Origin: Candidatus Magasanikbacteria bacterium RIFCSPHIGHO2_02_FULL_50_9b
Lineage (GTDB): Bacteria; Patescibacteriota; Patescibacteriia; Magasanikbacterales; 2-02-FULL-50-9b
DNA: 8,047 nucleotides
Reading direction: 5' to 3'
Assembly: GCA_001782975.1 (NCBI GenBank)
Contig: MFQD01000028.1
Coordinates: forward strand, 1-8,047
This document shows, in pieces, positions 1-6,262 of the stretch. Position 1 is the first letter of the stretch; each line of letters opens with the position of its first letter. A model generated the notes under the pieces. The model ran no database searches and was not told the origin of the DNA. It saw only the letters and a program-made list of their open reading frames with translations. The translations under genes were made by a program, and so were the position numbers.

Positions 1-945
1 TTCACGCCCCGCGATGAGCTTTGTTCCGGCTACATGGTCAATATCCGATGCATTTGGATTGGGCACGCCGGTAAATGGCTCGAGCGCCATCGTGTATGCA
101 CGTCCAAACCACGGATACCCCGTGCCACCGCCATACATTTGCCAAAACCACATAACGGGAAACAGCTGCGGATCAAACAGAAAAGCGAGACCAGCTTTGC
201 GTTCGCGATTGGTCACCGAAATCCAACCATCAGTAAAGTCACTGATGAAGAGCATGTCGGCTGTTTTCGATTCAGGCGGCGCAACTTCGGACAGATCAAT
301 GATTTCGCCGCGTTTATTCACGAGGTGTGGCCATGCGCCCGAAATAGATTGATCGAACTGGCCGGTCTCGCTGTTTTCCGGCAACACATACGACCATACT
401 TTTTTTGCGGGCGCGTCGATTTTACAATTCGCATCCAAAAAATTTCCACCGAGCGCCGGATGGTGTCCCCACAGCACCGGCAATGACTCATCTGATTCAT
501 TCGTAATCCATTCTTCAATTTCAACAAGACCGACATGATTGCGCAACGTGATTTTTTTTCGCAACGCGAATGGCGTTTTGATCGTGTGTGTTTCAAGCGT
601 GATCGATGCTTCACCTGAATCATGAAACGAATCGACCACGCGCCACGCGAGCGCATGTACTTCGCCATGCTGTCCCATCTGCGCACCTCGATAATTGATT
701 GCCGACCCGCCGATCGGAAAACATTCCTGCCAACCACCCTCATAATTGTCGATAAAATTTTTGCTCGGCGTGTCAGCGCGTAATCCTTGCGGTGAAGTCC
801 ACAAAAATTCCGTATCAGTTTTATCATCGCGCATTGAAATAATGTCGCTCCCTTTTTCTGGCAACACGGTGATCGAATAATCGCCGTCCGTGAGTGTCAG
901 CGCACGGAAACCGCCAATCAGGTGATCATGAATTTCACATCCCAT
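1..945 (-). CDS. Aldose 1-epimerase-like (galactose mutarotase superfamily) protein, 3' end cut by window
   Basis: An uninterrupted frame of at least 315 codons runs off the window edge with no stop seen. Numbered from the ATG at 945, it shows the mutarotase-superfamily pattern: an N-terminal beta segment ending VLPEKGSDI, then GWQECFP (residues 71-77), QHGE (H93 in it), WGHHP (159-163) and a C-terminal ALEPFTG whose Glu289 sits where the family has its catalytic base. The family interconverts alpha and beta anomers of free or phosphorylated aldoses in the cytosol; the exact substrate cannot be read here. It is the third gene of the sugar operon, 11 nt after the galE stop. An in-frame ATG at 984 would overlap galE by 28 nt; neither start has a clear Shine-Dalgarno, and I prefer 945 because the conserved part begins just after it. 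At 315 residues it is probably nearly complete. Confident in the superfamily, not the substrate. Confidence 0.8.
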   Translation of the reverse strand, partial: MGCEIHDHLIGGFRALTLTDGDYSITVLPEKGSDIISMRDDKTDTEFLWTSPQGLRADTPSKNFIDNYEGGWQECFPIGGSAINYRGAQMGQHGEVHALAWRVVDSFHDSGEASITLETHTIKTPFALRKKITLRNHVGLVEIEEWITNESDESLPVLWGHHPALGGNFLDANCKIDAPAKKVWSYVLPENSETGQFDQSISGAWPHLVNKRGEIIDLSEVAPPESKTADMLFISDFTDGWISVTNRERKAGLAFLFDPQLFPVMWFWQMYGGGTGYPWFGRAYTMALEPFTGVPNPNASDIDHVAGTKLIAGRE

Positions 946-956
946 ACGGTCAATCT

Positions 957-1961
957 TTACCGGTGCGCGCTTTTTCTGATCCATGCAACTGCACTTTCAG
1001 CAATATCCTGCAGGGTGTGTTGTGCGCGCCACCCCAATTCGCGCTCAATTTTCGTTGGATCTGCAATTGCAACGACCACATCACCGTCGCGGCGCGGACC
1101 GACGCGCGTCGCGATGCTCTGATTCGCCGCGTTCTCAAAAGCAACGATCATCTCTTTGACGCTCTGTCCGCGTCCCGTTCCGATGTTGTATATTTTGCAG
1201 CCAGTGCTCGTGTCCATTGCCTTGAGCGCCACCACGTGCGCGCGCGCGACGTCAACGACGTGAATAAAATCGCGGATGCACGTTCCGTCAGGCGTTGGAT
1301 AATCAACACCATTGATCACAACTTCTGCACGAATACCACGCAACACTTCCAAAATTGCGGCGGCAATATTCGCCGCTTTTTTTGGCGCCTCACCGAGCAA
1401 ACCAGATTGATGTGCACCCGCCGGATTAAAGTAGCGCAAAATTATTACTGACCACGCGGGCGATTGTGTCGCAACGTCAATCAACAATTTTTCGCATGCC
1501 AATTTAGTTTCGCCGTATGGATTTGTTGCACTGAGCCGTGCCGTCTCGGGAATTGGGTTGCGTTCCGGCACGCCATAGACCGTTGCTGATGAAGAATAGA
1601 CGAGTCGGTGCACACCAAACTGTTCCATGACTTCGCACAACACGCGCGTGCCCTCCACATTCACGTCAAAATATTCGTCGCGCTTTTCAAAAGATTCGTC
1701 GACTGCTTTGAGTGCGGCAAAATGAATAACTGCGTCGATCGGTTTCTGCGCGAAAACGGTTTCCAAAAATTTACTGTCGCGAATGTCGCCGTTAAAAAAA
1801 TCCGGACGCGTGTTGCAATACGTTTCAAATTGGTCGAGCACGCGCTCGCTGCTGTTTGAACAATTATCAACGATCGTAATTTCATATCCAGCGTCGAGCA
1901 ATTCAAAACCGGTGTGAGAGCCGATGTAGCCGAGACCGCCGGTCAACAGAATGCGCGGCAT
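957..1961 (-). CDS. galE: UDP-glucose 4-epimerase (GalE-type SDR)
   Basis: This 334-residue cytosolic extended SDR interconverts UDP-glucose and UDP-galactose through an NAD-bound 4-keto intermediate. The Rossmann motif TGGLGYIGSH lies at residues 7-16, VDN at 31-33 binds NAD, HFAA is at 80-83, and YSSSATVYG at 122-130 contains catalytic Ser124. The YxxxK pair is Tyr149/Lys153, the same numbers as E. coli GalE. RYFNPAGA (176-183) and RRDGD (290-294) are further GalE signatures. The length matches the family (about 330-340). The residue aligning with E. coli Tyr299 is Ala298; a small residue there is associated with acceptance of N-acetylated UDP-hexosamines, so UDP-GlcNAc/GalNAc epimerisation is possible by inference. 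It starts 5 nt after the preceding epimerase's TAA with no Shine-Dalgarno, which suggests translational coupling. Confidence 0.95.
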   Translation of the reverse strand: MPRILLTGGLGYIGSHTGFELLDAGYEITIVDNCSNSSERVLDQFETYCNTRPDFFNGDIRDSKFLETVFAQKPIDAVIHFAALKAVDESFEKRDEYFDVNVEGTRVLCEVMEQFGVHRLVYSSSATVYGVPERNPIPETARLSATNPYGETKLACEKLLIDVATQSPAWSVIILRYFNPAGAHQSGLLGEAPKKAANIAAAILEVLRGIRAEVVINGVDYPTPDGTCIRDFIHVVDVARAHVVALKAMDTSTGCKIYNIGTGRGQSVKEMIVAFENAANQSIATRVGPRRDGDVVVAIADPTKIERELGWRAQHTLQDIAESAVAWIRKSAHR

Positions 1962-1966
1962 AAAAA

Positions 1967-2962
1967 TTAAACGCGATAATATTCACGAAACCACGCGACG
2001 AATTTCGGCAGGCCATCTGCGAAAGTGAGGGTTGGTTTGAATCCCAGATCGCGTTCAGTATCGCTCGCGTCTGCGTGCGTCGCGAGCACGTCTTCAGGGC
2101 GTAATGGCTTGAATTCAGTGCGTGCGGTTTTGCCGAGCGCGGTTTCAAGTTGGTGGATAAAATCAATTAATTTCACCGGATTTCCCCCGCCAAGATTATA
2201 AATTCGGAATGGTGCCCAGCTCGTTGCTGGATCAAGCGTACGCGATTCGCTGCGCGCCGGTATGTGATCCATTGCAGCGATGATTCCGGTCACGATATCG
2301 TCGACGTAGGTCCAATCGCGCAGCAGCTCGCCGTTATTAAAAACCTCAATCGTTTCACCGCGCGCAATTTTGAGCGCAAATGATTGAAGCGCCATGTCAG
2401 GGCGATCCCACGGACCATAGACAGTGAAAAATCGGAGACCTGTTGTTGGAAGATTGAATTGATGGCTGTAGACATGTGCCATTAATTCATTCGCGCGTTT
2501 GGTTGCGGCGTAGAGCGACACTGGATGATCGACCGCATCGTGAATGCTGAATGGCGTTTTTTCATTCAGACCATAAATCGAGCTGCTGCTTGCGTAGACG
2601 AGGTGCGGAATTTTCGCGTGGCGGCATCCTTCGAGTACGTTGCCGAATGCGATGATGTTGCGGTCTAGATATTCTGCCGGATGATCAACGCTGAAACGCA
2701 CGCCAGCTTGTGCCGCCAGATGGATCACGCGATCAATTTTTTGCGCAACAAAAAATTCCGCGGTCGTGGCACGATCAGCGAGATCAAATTGATGAAATGA
2801 AAAATTTGCATGCTCCAATAATTTTAAACGCGCCTGCTTGAGCGCAGGATCATAGTAGTCATTCATGCTGTCGACACCGACAACGGTGTGACCAAGCTCG
2901 AGCAATTTTTTGGCCGTGTGAAAACCGATGAATCCAGCAGCGCCGGTAACTAAAATGTTCAT
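1967..2962 (-). CDS. UDP-glucuronate 4-epimerase-like SDR
   Basis: This 331-residue extended SDR resembles soluble UDP-glucuronate 4-epimerases (CapI/LpsL/WbnF type), which make UDP-galacturonate for capsule, LPS or other surface glycans. The NAD-binding motif TGAAGFIGFH lies at residues 6-15, followed by NDYYD (34-38), HLAAQAGVRFS (81-91), the YASSSSIYG block (123-131), catalytic Tyr151/Lys155 in SLYAATK, and the subgroup signature TTGLRFFTVYGPW (173-185). RPDMA follows at 187-191; the residue before it is Asp186, where I recall Gly as usual. RDWTYVDDIV (215-224) is the conserved UDP-sugar-side segment. It is the first gene of the sugar operon, under a TTGACA/TACTGT promoter. The ATG at 2962 is only about 6 nt from the predicted transcription start and has no Shine-Dalgarno. 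Family is clear; UDP-glucuronate as substrate is inferred from subgroup motifs. Confidence 0.9.
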   Translation of the reverse strand: MNILVTGAAGFIGFHTAKKLLELGHTVVGVDSMNDYYDPALKQARLKLLEHANFSFHQFDLADRATTAEFFVAQKIDRVIHLAAQAGVRFSVDHPAEYLDRNIIAFGNVLEGCRHAKIPHLVYASSSSIYGLNEKTPFSIHDAVDHPVSLYAATKRANELMAHVYSHQFNLPTTGLRFFTVYGPWDRPDMALQSFALKIARGETIEVFNNGELLRDWTYVDDIVTGIIAAMDHIPARSESRTLDPATSWAPFRIYNLGGGNPVKLIDFIHQLETALGKTARTEFKPLRPEDVLATHADASDTERDLGFKPTLTFADGLPKFVAWFREYYRV

Positions 2963-2974
2963 AGAGATTACAGA

Positions 2975-3003
2975 ACAGTAGCGAAAAATGCGTTGTTTGT
3001 CAA
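2975..3003 (-). promoter_or_regulatory. Sigma70-type promoter of the sugar operon, near-leaderless
   Basis: Read on the minus strand, a perfect -35 TTGACA (3003-2998) is followed by a 17-nt spacer and -10 TACTGT (2980-2975). The expected start is an A at 2969 or 2968, leaving a 6-7 nt leader before the ATG at 2962. The -35 box begins 3 nt after the T-run of the upstream gene's terminator, so the two units are packed back to back. Confidence 0.7.
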
Positions 3004-3006
3004 ACT

Positions 3007-3053
3007 AAAAAACGTCCCGAACGCGTCACTGTCTTGGTGAGGCGCCCGGGACG
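3007..3053 (-). terminator. Rho-independent terminator of the 3082-3810 gene
   Basis: On the minus strand CGTCCCG (3053-3047) pairs with CGGGACG (3019-3013). Inside that stem CGC and TCAC pair with GTGA and GCG, and a run of six T follows (3012-3007). It lies about 30 nt after the stop of the unknown gene and directly before the sugar-operon promoter. Confidence 0.85.
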
Positions 3054-3081
3054 GTTGCGTGCAGAGTGCGCACAATTGTGG

Positions 3082-3810
3082 TCACCGACGTGCGCGCACG
3101 TCGAGCACGATGAGAGTTTCCGATTGGACCGGCATTCGAAAGCCACTGCAAGCGACAACACGAGCACCATGGCTCTCTGCCGCCTGCCGCAGCAGCGCGA
3201 GCGCGAGTTCTACTTCGGCGTCTCCCGCGTGGCGGCTCATACACAACTGAACTTCGGTGAGTTCTGCCTCCATCATGCGCTGTGGATTCGACCACCGATC
3301 CACGTACTCCTCAACCGCAGCCGGTCGCAAACTGAGTACGCCGTAGCCGTACAGCTCCCTGTGCTCTTTGCCACCGCGTACGAATTCAGTCACGATACAC
3401 ACTGGCTTGCCTGCCCAAAACGCGATGCCGTTCACTGGTGCAAGCTGAGCGAATTTCGAGCTCACAAACAGGCTTCCGTCGTGAAGGAGCTGCATTGACC
3501 ACTTCGGCGAGTCAGTGAGGGCAGCGATTCGATTGTCCCGATGCGCGCTGAATTGATCGACATAACGCACGAACGCGAGCGCTCCGCGCCATGTCGAGAG
3601 ACTGAGCGGCATGAGCACCACGCGACCACCGACGTGCCGCTCACACGCCACTGACGCTCGAATGCTCAGTGGCATGCCGCCATGCACGCCGTCAGACTGT
3701 TCGTTGGCATGTGCTACACTGAGCCGTGATGGGGTACCCATGTGGTACACGATCGAACTCCCCCAAACTTCCGCATCAAATGGACCTCCATCATATGCAA
3801 TGTCAGTCAT
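3082..3810 (-). CDS. Hypothetical protein in its own transcription unit
   Basis: I do not recognise this protein of 242 residues. It has no signal peptide, no convincing membrane segment and no nucleotide-binding loop that I can see; it looks soluble, with mixed alpha/beta character and a helix-prone, Glu/Ala/Leu-rich stretch in the C-terminal third (MEAELTEV through ELALALLRQAAE). I chose the ATG at 3810 because the strong GGGGAGG (3823-3817) lies 6 nt before it; the in-frame ATG at 3816 directly abuts that sequence and would have no spacing. It is a complete single-gene unit: TTGACA/TAGGAT promoter upstream, stop TGA at 3082, terminator at 3053-3007. It looks more GC-rich than its neighbours (36 of 60 bases at 3541-3600, against 25 of 60 at 1741-1800 in galE; single-row samples only), which may mean different origin. 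That the frame is coding rests on its length and the flanking signals. Confidence 0.75.
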   Translation of the reverse strand: MTDIAYDGGPFDAEVWGSSIVYHMGTPSRLSVAHANEQSDGVHGGMPLSIRASVACERHVGGRVVLMPLSLSTWRGALAFVRYVDQFSAHRDNRIAALTDSPKWSMQLLHDGSLFVSSKFAQLAPVNGIAFWAGKPVCIVTEFVRGGKEHRELYGYGVLSLRPAAVEEYVDRWSNPQRMMEAELTEVQLCMSRHAGDAEVELALALLRQAAESHGARVVACSGFRMPVQSETLIVLDVRARR

Positions 3811-3816
3811 CGGCAT

Positions 3817-3823
3817 CCTCCCC
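3817..3823 (-). promoter_or_regulatory. Strong Shine-Dalgarno that decides the start of the unknown gene
   Basis: GGGGAGG on the minus strand is 0 nt from the ATG at 3816 and 6 nt from the ATG at 3810, which favours the second. It is the only strong Shine-Dalgarno among the window's non-intronic genes. Confidence 0.75.
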
Positions 3824-3879
3824 TAAACTGCCCCGAAGAGTTGTGTTTCGTTTGCTCGCTGCGAATTGCAGCTGAAAAA

Positions 3880-3908
3880 ATCCTACACGAGGCACAAAAA
3901 ACTGTCAA
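3880..3908 (-). promoter_or_regulatory. Sigma70-type promoter of the unknown gene
   Basis: The minus strand shows -35 TTGACA (3908-3903), a 17-nt spacer and -10 TAGGAT (3885-3880). Transcription should start near 3873, giving a leader of about 60 nt before the ATG at 3810. It lies downstream of the 5S terminator, so this gene need not depend on the rRNA operon. Confidence 0.75.
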
Positions 3909-3944
3909 CAGGGAAATAGCATTAAGAGAATTTTTGTGCAGAGC

Positions 3945-3966
3945 AAAATTCCCGCCGGGGAATTTT
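3945..3966 (-). terminator. Hairpin terminator after the rRNA operon
   Basis: AAAATTCCC (3945-3953) and GGGAATTTT (3958-3966) form a 9-bp stem with a 4-nt loop about 43 nt beyond the 5S 3' end. The arms begin with A and end with T on either strand, so it could act in both directions, though no plus-strand gene needs it here. The T-run is short and part of the stem. Confidence 0.6.
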
Positions 3967-4008
3967 ACGTAACAAAAAAATGCAATACAAAAACTCCTCC
4001 ACAATAAA

Positions 4009-4125
4009 CTGGCGGCGGGCTACTTTCGCGGGTCCGAGTTGGAACCGACTATCATCGCCGTAACAGTGCTTAACTGCCGTGTTCGGAATGGGAACGGGTG
4101 TTTCCACTGCACTTGAAGCCACCAA
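4009..4125 (-). rRNA. 5S ribosomal RNA
   Basis: The minus strand carries the typical 5S core: CCCGTTCCCATTCCGAACACGG (4098-4077) covers the conserved helix III/loop C region, followed by AGTTAAGC. The ends TTGGTGGC (4125-4118) and GCCGCCAG (4016-4009) pair as helix I with one G-U. At about 117 nt it has the normal length, and it lies about 110 nt after the 23S 3' end, the standard 23S-5S order. No tRNA lies between them. The exact ends could be off by one to three bases. Confidence 0.95.
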
Positions 4126-4234
4126 TTTGCTGGGGAGGAGTTTATTAAAAAAATCCGCCTGAGATAAATTGTTTTGATGATTACATGGTAAAGGGCAATC
4201 GTTTTTTTTACATAAAGCATCGATTGGATGCTTC
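4126..4234 (-). other. 23S-5S spacer
   Basis: This is AT-rich, with a small hairpin at 4216-4232 (AGCATC/GATGCT) directly after the 23S 3' end and an eight-T run at 4202-4209 on the plus strand. There is no tRNA cloverleaf and no credible gene. The hairpin is more likely an RNA-processing structure than a terminator, because the 5S gene follows. Confidence 0.6.
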
Positions 4235-4513
4235 AATGTAAGGTCGTGCTCGCTCTATTAGTACAGGTCAGCTAAACACATTGCTGTGCGTACACTTCCT
4301 GCCTATCAACCTGGTAGTCTCCCAGGGAGCTGATAACGAAGATTAATCTTGAGGACGGCTTCACGCTTAGATGCTTTCAGCGTTTATCCGTGCCGAAGGT
4401 AGCTACCCGGCATCTGCCCCTGGTGGAACAACCGGTACACTAGAGCTTCGTTGATCTCGGTCCTCTCGTACTAAAGACCAGCCCTCTCAATCTTCAACGC
4501 CCGTGGTAGATAG

Positions 4514-4565
<52 letters not shown>

Positions 4566-4578
4566 TGGCGAACAGCCA

Positions 4579-4609
<31 letters not shown>

Positions 4610-4625
4610 CGATGAGCCGACATCG

Positions 4626-4984
4626 TACATGTTCCACACTTTCATGTGGGGTAGACTATATCTTCAACTTGCTCTGTGCTGGCAGCGGAATTGACACCGA
4701 ACTGGTGTTGAACCGCATAGCATTCAGTTTTGACTTGTAGCAAGTGTCGGCGTGTTATGCATGCGCATCTTTCATGCGCACACATCTTCCCTTTCGGGTC
4801 AGTCGTTACGGGGTCACGCTGTGTTTGAAGCAGCGGACTTCCCACGGGGTTGCCGGTTATCATTTGCATGACACTTCGGGTTCTCCGTTATAAGCCGATT
4901 TATTTTTACTCTCTATCTAACTTCTATTAGTTTTGACGAAAAAACCAGGTTCACACATCGCTGTGTGAGAACCCCAATGTGTTA
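4626..4984 (-). ncRNA. Group I intron at 23S position 2500 (ORF-less)
   Basis: A 359-nt insert separates GGCACCT (ending at U2500, base 4985) from CGATGTCGGCTC (starting at C2501, base 4625). The guide ACATTGGGGT (4980-4971) can pair GGGT with exon ACCT (P1, U-G at the splice site) and ACATTG with exon CGATGT (P10, 6 bp with one G-U). A hairpin at 4973-4948 with a GCGA tetraloop fits P2. GATATAGTC followed by a short hairpin (CCACA/TGTGG) near the 3' end resembles P7' and P9, and GACT in ACGACTGACCC is a candidate P7 partner. It lacks the core blocks shared by the other two introns, so it belongs to another subgroup. If the rRNA is to read GGCACCTCGATG, the last intron base is A, not the usual G. 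No endonuclease gene is present. Confidence 0.8.
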
Positions 4985-5609
4985 AGGTGCCAAACCGGGT
5001 CGTCGATGTGGACTCTTGGACCCGATCAGCCTGTTATCCCCAGAGTAGCTTTTATCCGTTGAGCTTCGACCATCCTATATTGGATCGTCGGATCACTTAC
5101 TCCTGCTTTCGCAACTGCGCGACTTGTAGGTCTTGCAGTAAAGCCAGCTTGTGCGTATACACGTCCAGCGCGATTTCCATCCGCGCTAAGCTGACCTTTG
5201 TGAACGCCTCCGTTACTGTTTAGGAGGCTCCCGCCCCAGGCAAACTACCCGCCAGTCACTGTCTCTCCAACCGGATTCACGGTCGGGGATGAGAATACAC
5301 ACAACGTAAGAGCGGTGTCTCATTGGCGCCTTTTAAGGGGCTCCCGCCTACGCTGAACATACGAAACGTATATCCAATGACAAGTTATAGTAAAGCTTCA
5401 TGGGGTCTTTTCGTCTAACCACGGGTAAAGGGCATCTTCACCCCTCTTGCAATTTCGCCGAGTCCCTCGTTGAGACAGTTATCAGATCGTTATGCCATTC
5501 GTGCGGGTCAGAACTCACCTGACAAGGAATTTCGCTCAATATGTTACTATCCATTATTTGGACGAAGTGATATTTCTATCACTTTCTGTATGTCGCCATA
5601 CAGGTCGGA

Positions 5610-6089
5610 CTATATCATCTCTGTTTCCAGAGTTCGACGTGTAGTCTCTGAGGATTCTAGAAACTTTGGTTTAGATTTTCGATTCATTTCTGATATGTGA
5701 TACGCGATTTTTGTTACTCCTTCGTGAGTAGAGTGATGTCCATTCTCGATAAGAGAAATTATTTCACAAAACTTTTTGAAGTCATTTTTTTTATGTGTTT
5801 TCAATTCATAACGCTGAAAGAAAGGGATTATCCGTTCTCGAAGCTCACGAAGTGATCTCACACAATATCGCAATAGATGCTCTCGATGATTGTCATATCG
5901 CCGGTTTTCATAGATCCGTCCACATTCGAAAAAAGTTTGAATTTCTTCGAGTGCTGTACGACTCTTCGCACCTTGCGTTATTACAAACTCAGGAAATACC
6001 TGCCAACCAATTTTGGTTGTGGCATTTCGAATGAGGCTCACCGAAAAGCAGCCTTCACCATCAGTGAATCCAACTATCCAACCACTCAT
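5610..6089 (-). CDS. LAGLIDADG homing endonuclease encoded in the L1931 intron
   Basis: This 159-residue protein has one LAGLIDADG-type motif, IVGFTDGEG (residues 5-13), whose Glu12 occupies the metal-binding acidic position. It also has the family's later KIGWQVFPEFVITQ strand, the RSLRELRERIIPFF helix and the C-terminal NDFKKFCEIISLIENG block. Single-motif members act as homodimers that cut intron-less 23S alleles and so spread the intron by repair. I chose the ATG at 6089 because AGGA lies 10 nt upstream and the motif then sits at the N terminus. The frame is open to an ATG at 6161 (183 residues), but those extra codons would translate conserved ribozyme core. The C-terminus overlaps the core too, and its stop TAG lies in the GATATAG of P7'. 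All motif residues are intact, so the enzyme may be active. Some LAGLIDADG proteins also act as maturases. Confidence 0.9.
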   Translation of the reverse strand: MSGWIVGFTDGEGCFSVSLIRNATTKIGWQVFPEFVITQGAKSRTALEEIQTFFECGRIYENRRYDNHREHLLRYCVRSLRELRERIIPFFQRYELKTHKKNDFKKFCEIISLIENGHHSTHEGVTKIAYHISEMNRKSKPKFLESSETTRRTLETEMI

Positions 6090-6111
6090 TTCTAGTCTTT
6101 CCTGCTGATTG
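6080..6111 (-). repeat. Core block shared with the L1917 intron; also supplies the endonuclease Shine-Dalgarno
   Basis: CAATCAGCAGGAAAGA (6111-6096) is identical to 6430-6415 in the L1917 intron. In the L1931 intron its AGGA also stands 10 nt before the ATG at 6089, so a ribozyme core element doubles as ribosome-binding site. Confidence 0.65.
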
Positions 6112-6179
6112 ACTGGCTTCCGATCCTTACTCGGAAACGCTTGTGCATTATTCCTTGGCATAATCTATGGTGGGATTAT

Positions 6180-6188
6180 ACCTTAGGA
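6180..6188 (-). repeat. Internal copy of the L1931 5' exon target
   Basis: TCCTAAGGT here repeats the nine bases that precede the 5' splice site (6257-6249). The guide GCCTTAG (6237-6231) can pair equally with CTAAGGT at 6186-6180, so a competing helix or a cryptic splice position is possible. Confidence 0.6.
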
Positions 6189-6262
6189 GCACAAGATACT
6201 CCAGTTGTTCCAGCATTTAGTCGAATTTTACTAAGGCAGCTTTTATTCACCTTAGGACCGTT

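Larger units (their letters stand above)
5537..6248 (-). ncRNA. Group I intron at 23S position 1931, carrying a LAGLIDADG gene
   Basis: A 712-nt insert lies between CGGTCCTAAGGT (ending U1931, base 6249) and AGCGAAATTCC (starting A1932, base 5536). The guide GCCTTAG (6237-6231) pairs fully with exon CTAAGGT (6255-6249), including the expected U-G at the splice site; the preceding GCT pairs with exon AGC as a 3-bp P10. The intron ends in G (5537). Core blocks CAATCAGCAGGAAAG, AATCCTCAGAGACTA and GATATAGTCCGA match the L1917 intron. The endonuclease frame fills the loop of a core stem (CTAGAAA/TTTCTAG, where the L1917 intron has a 4-nt loop). L1931 is a known group I site in Thermotoga and Simkania. 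A second copy of the 5' exon target lies inside the intron at 6188-6180. Confidence 0.92.

Noticed and set aside
318..827. 169-codon minus-strand frame overlapping the aldose-epimerase region
   Set aside because: Arg/Ser-rich shadow in another frame; the frame with GWQECFP, WGHHP and LEPFTG is the real one.
3034..3498. 154-codon plus-strand frame antisense to the unknown protein
   Set aside because: The minus strand has promoter, Shine-Dalgarno and terminator matching its own frame; the plus-strand frame has none and spans the terminator.
4216..4232. Hairpin just after the 23S 3' end as a terminator
   Set aside because: It is short (6 bp), with only TTTAT following, and the 5S gene lies downstream in the same operon; a processing structure is more likely.
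4126..4234. tRNA gene in the 23S-5S spacer
   Set aside because: No cloverleaf and no TTCGA-type T-loop sequence are visible.
4642..4869. 75-codon minus-strand frame inside the L2500 intron
   Set aside because: It has no LAGLIDADG, HNH or GIY-YIG motif and lies over the ribozyme core; open by chance.
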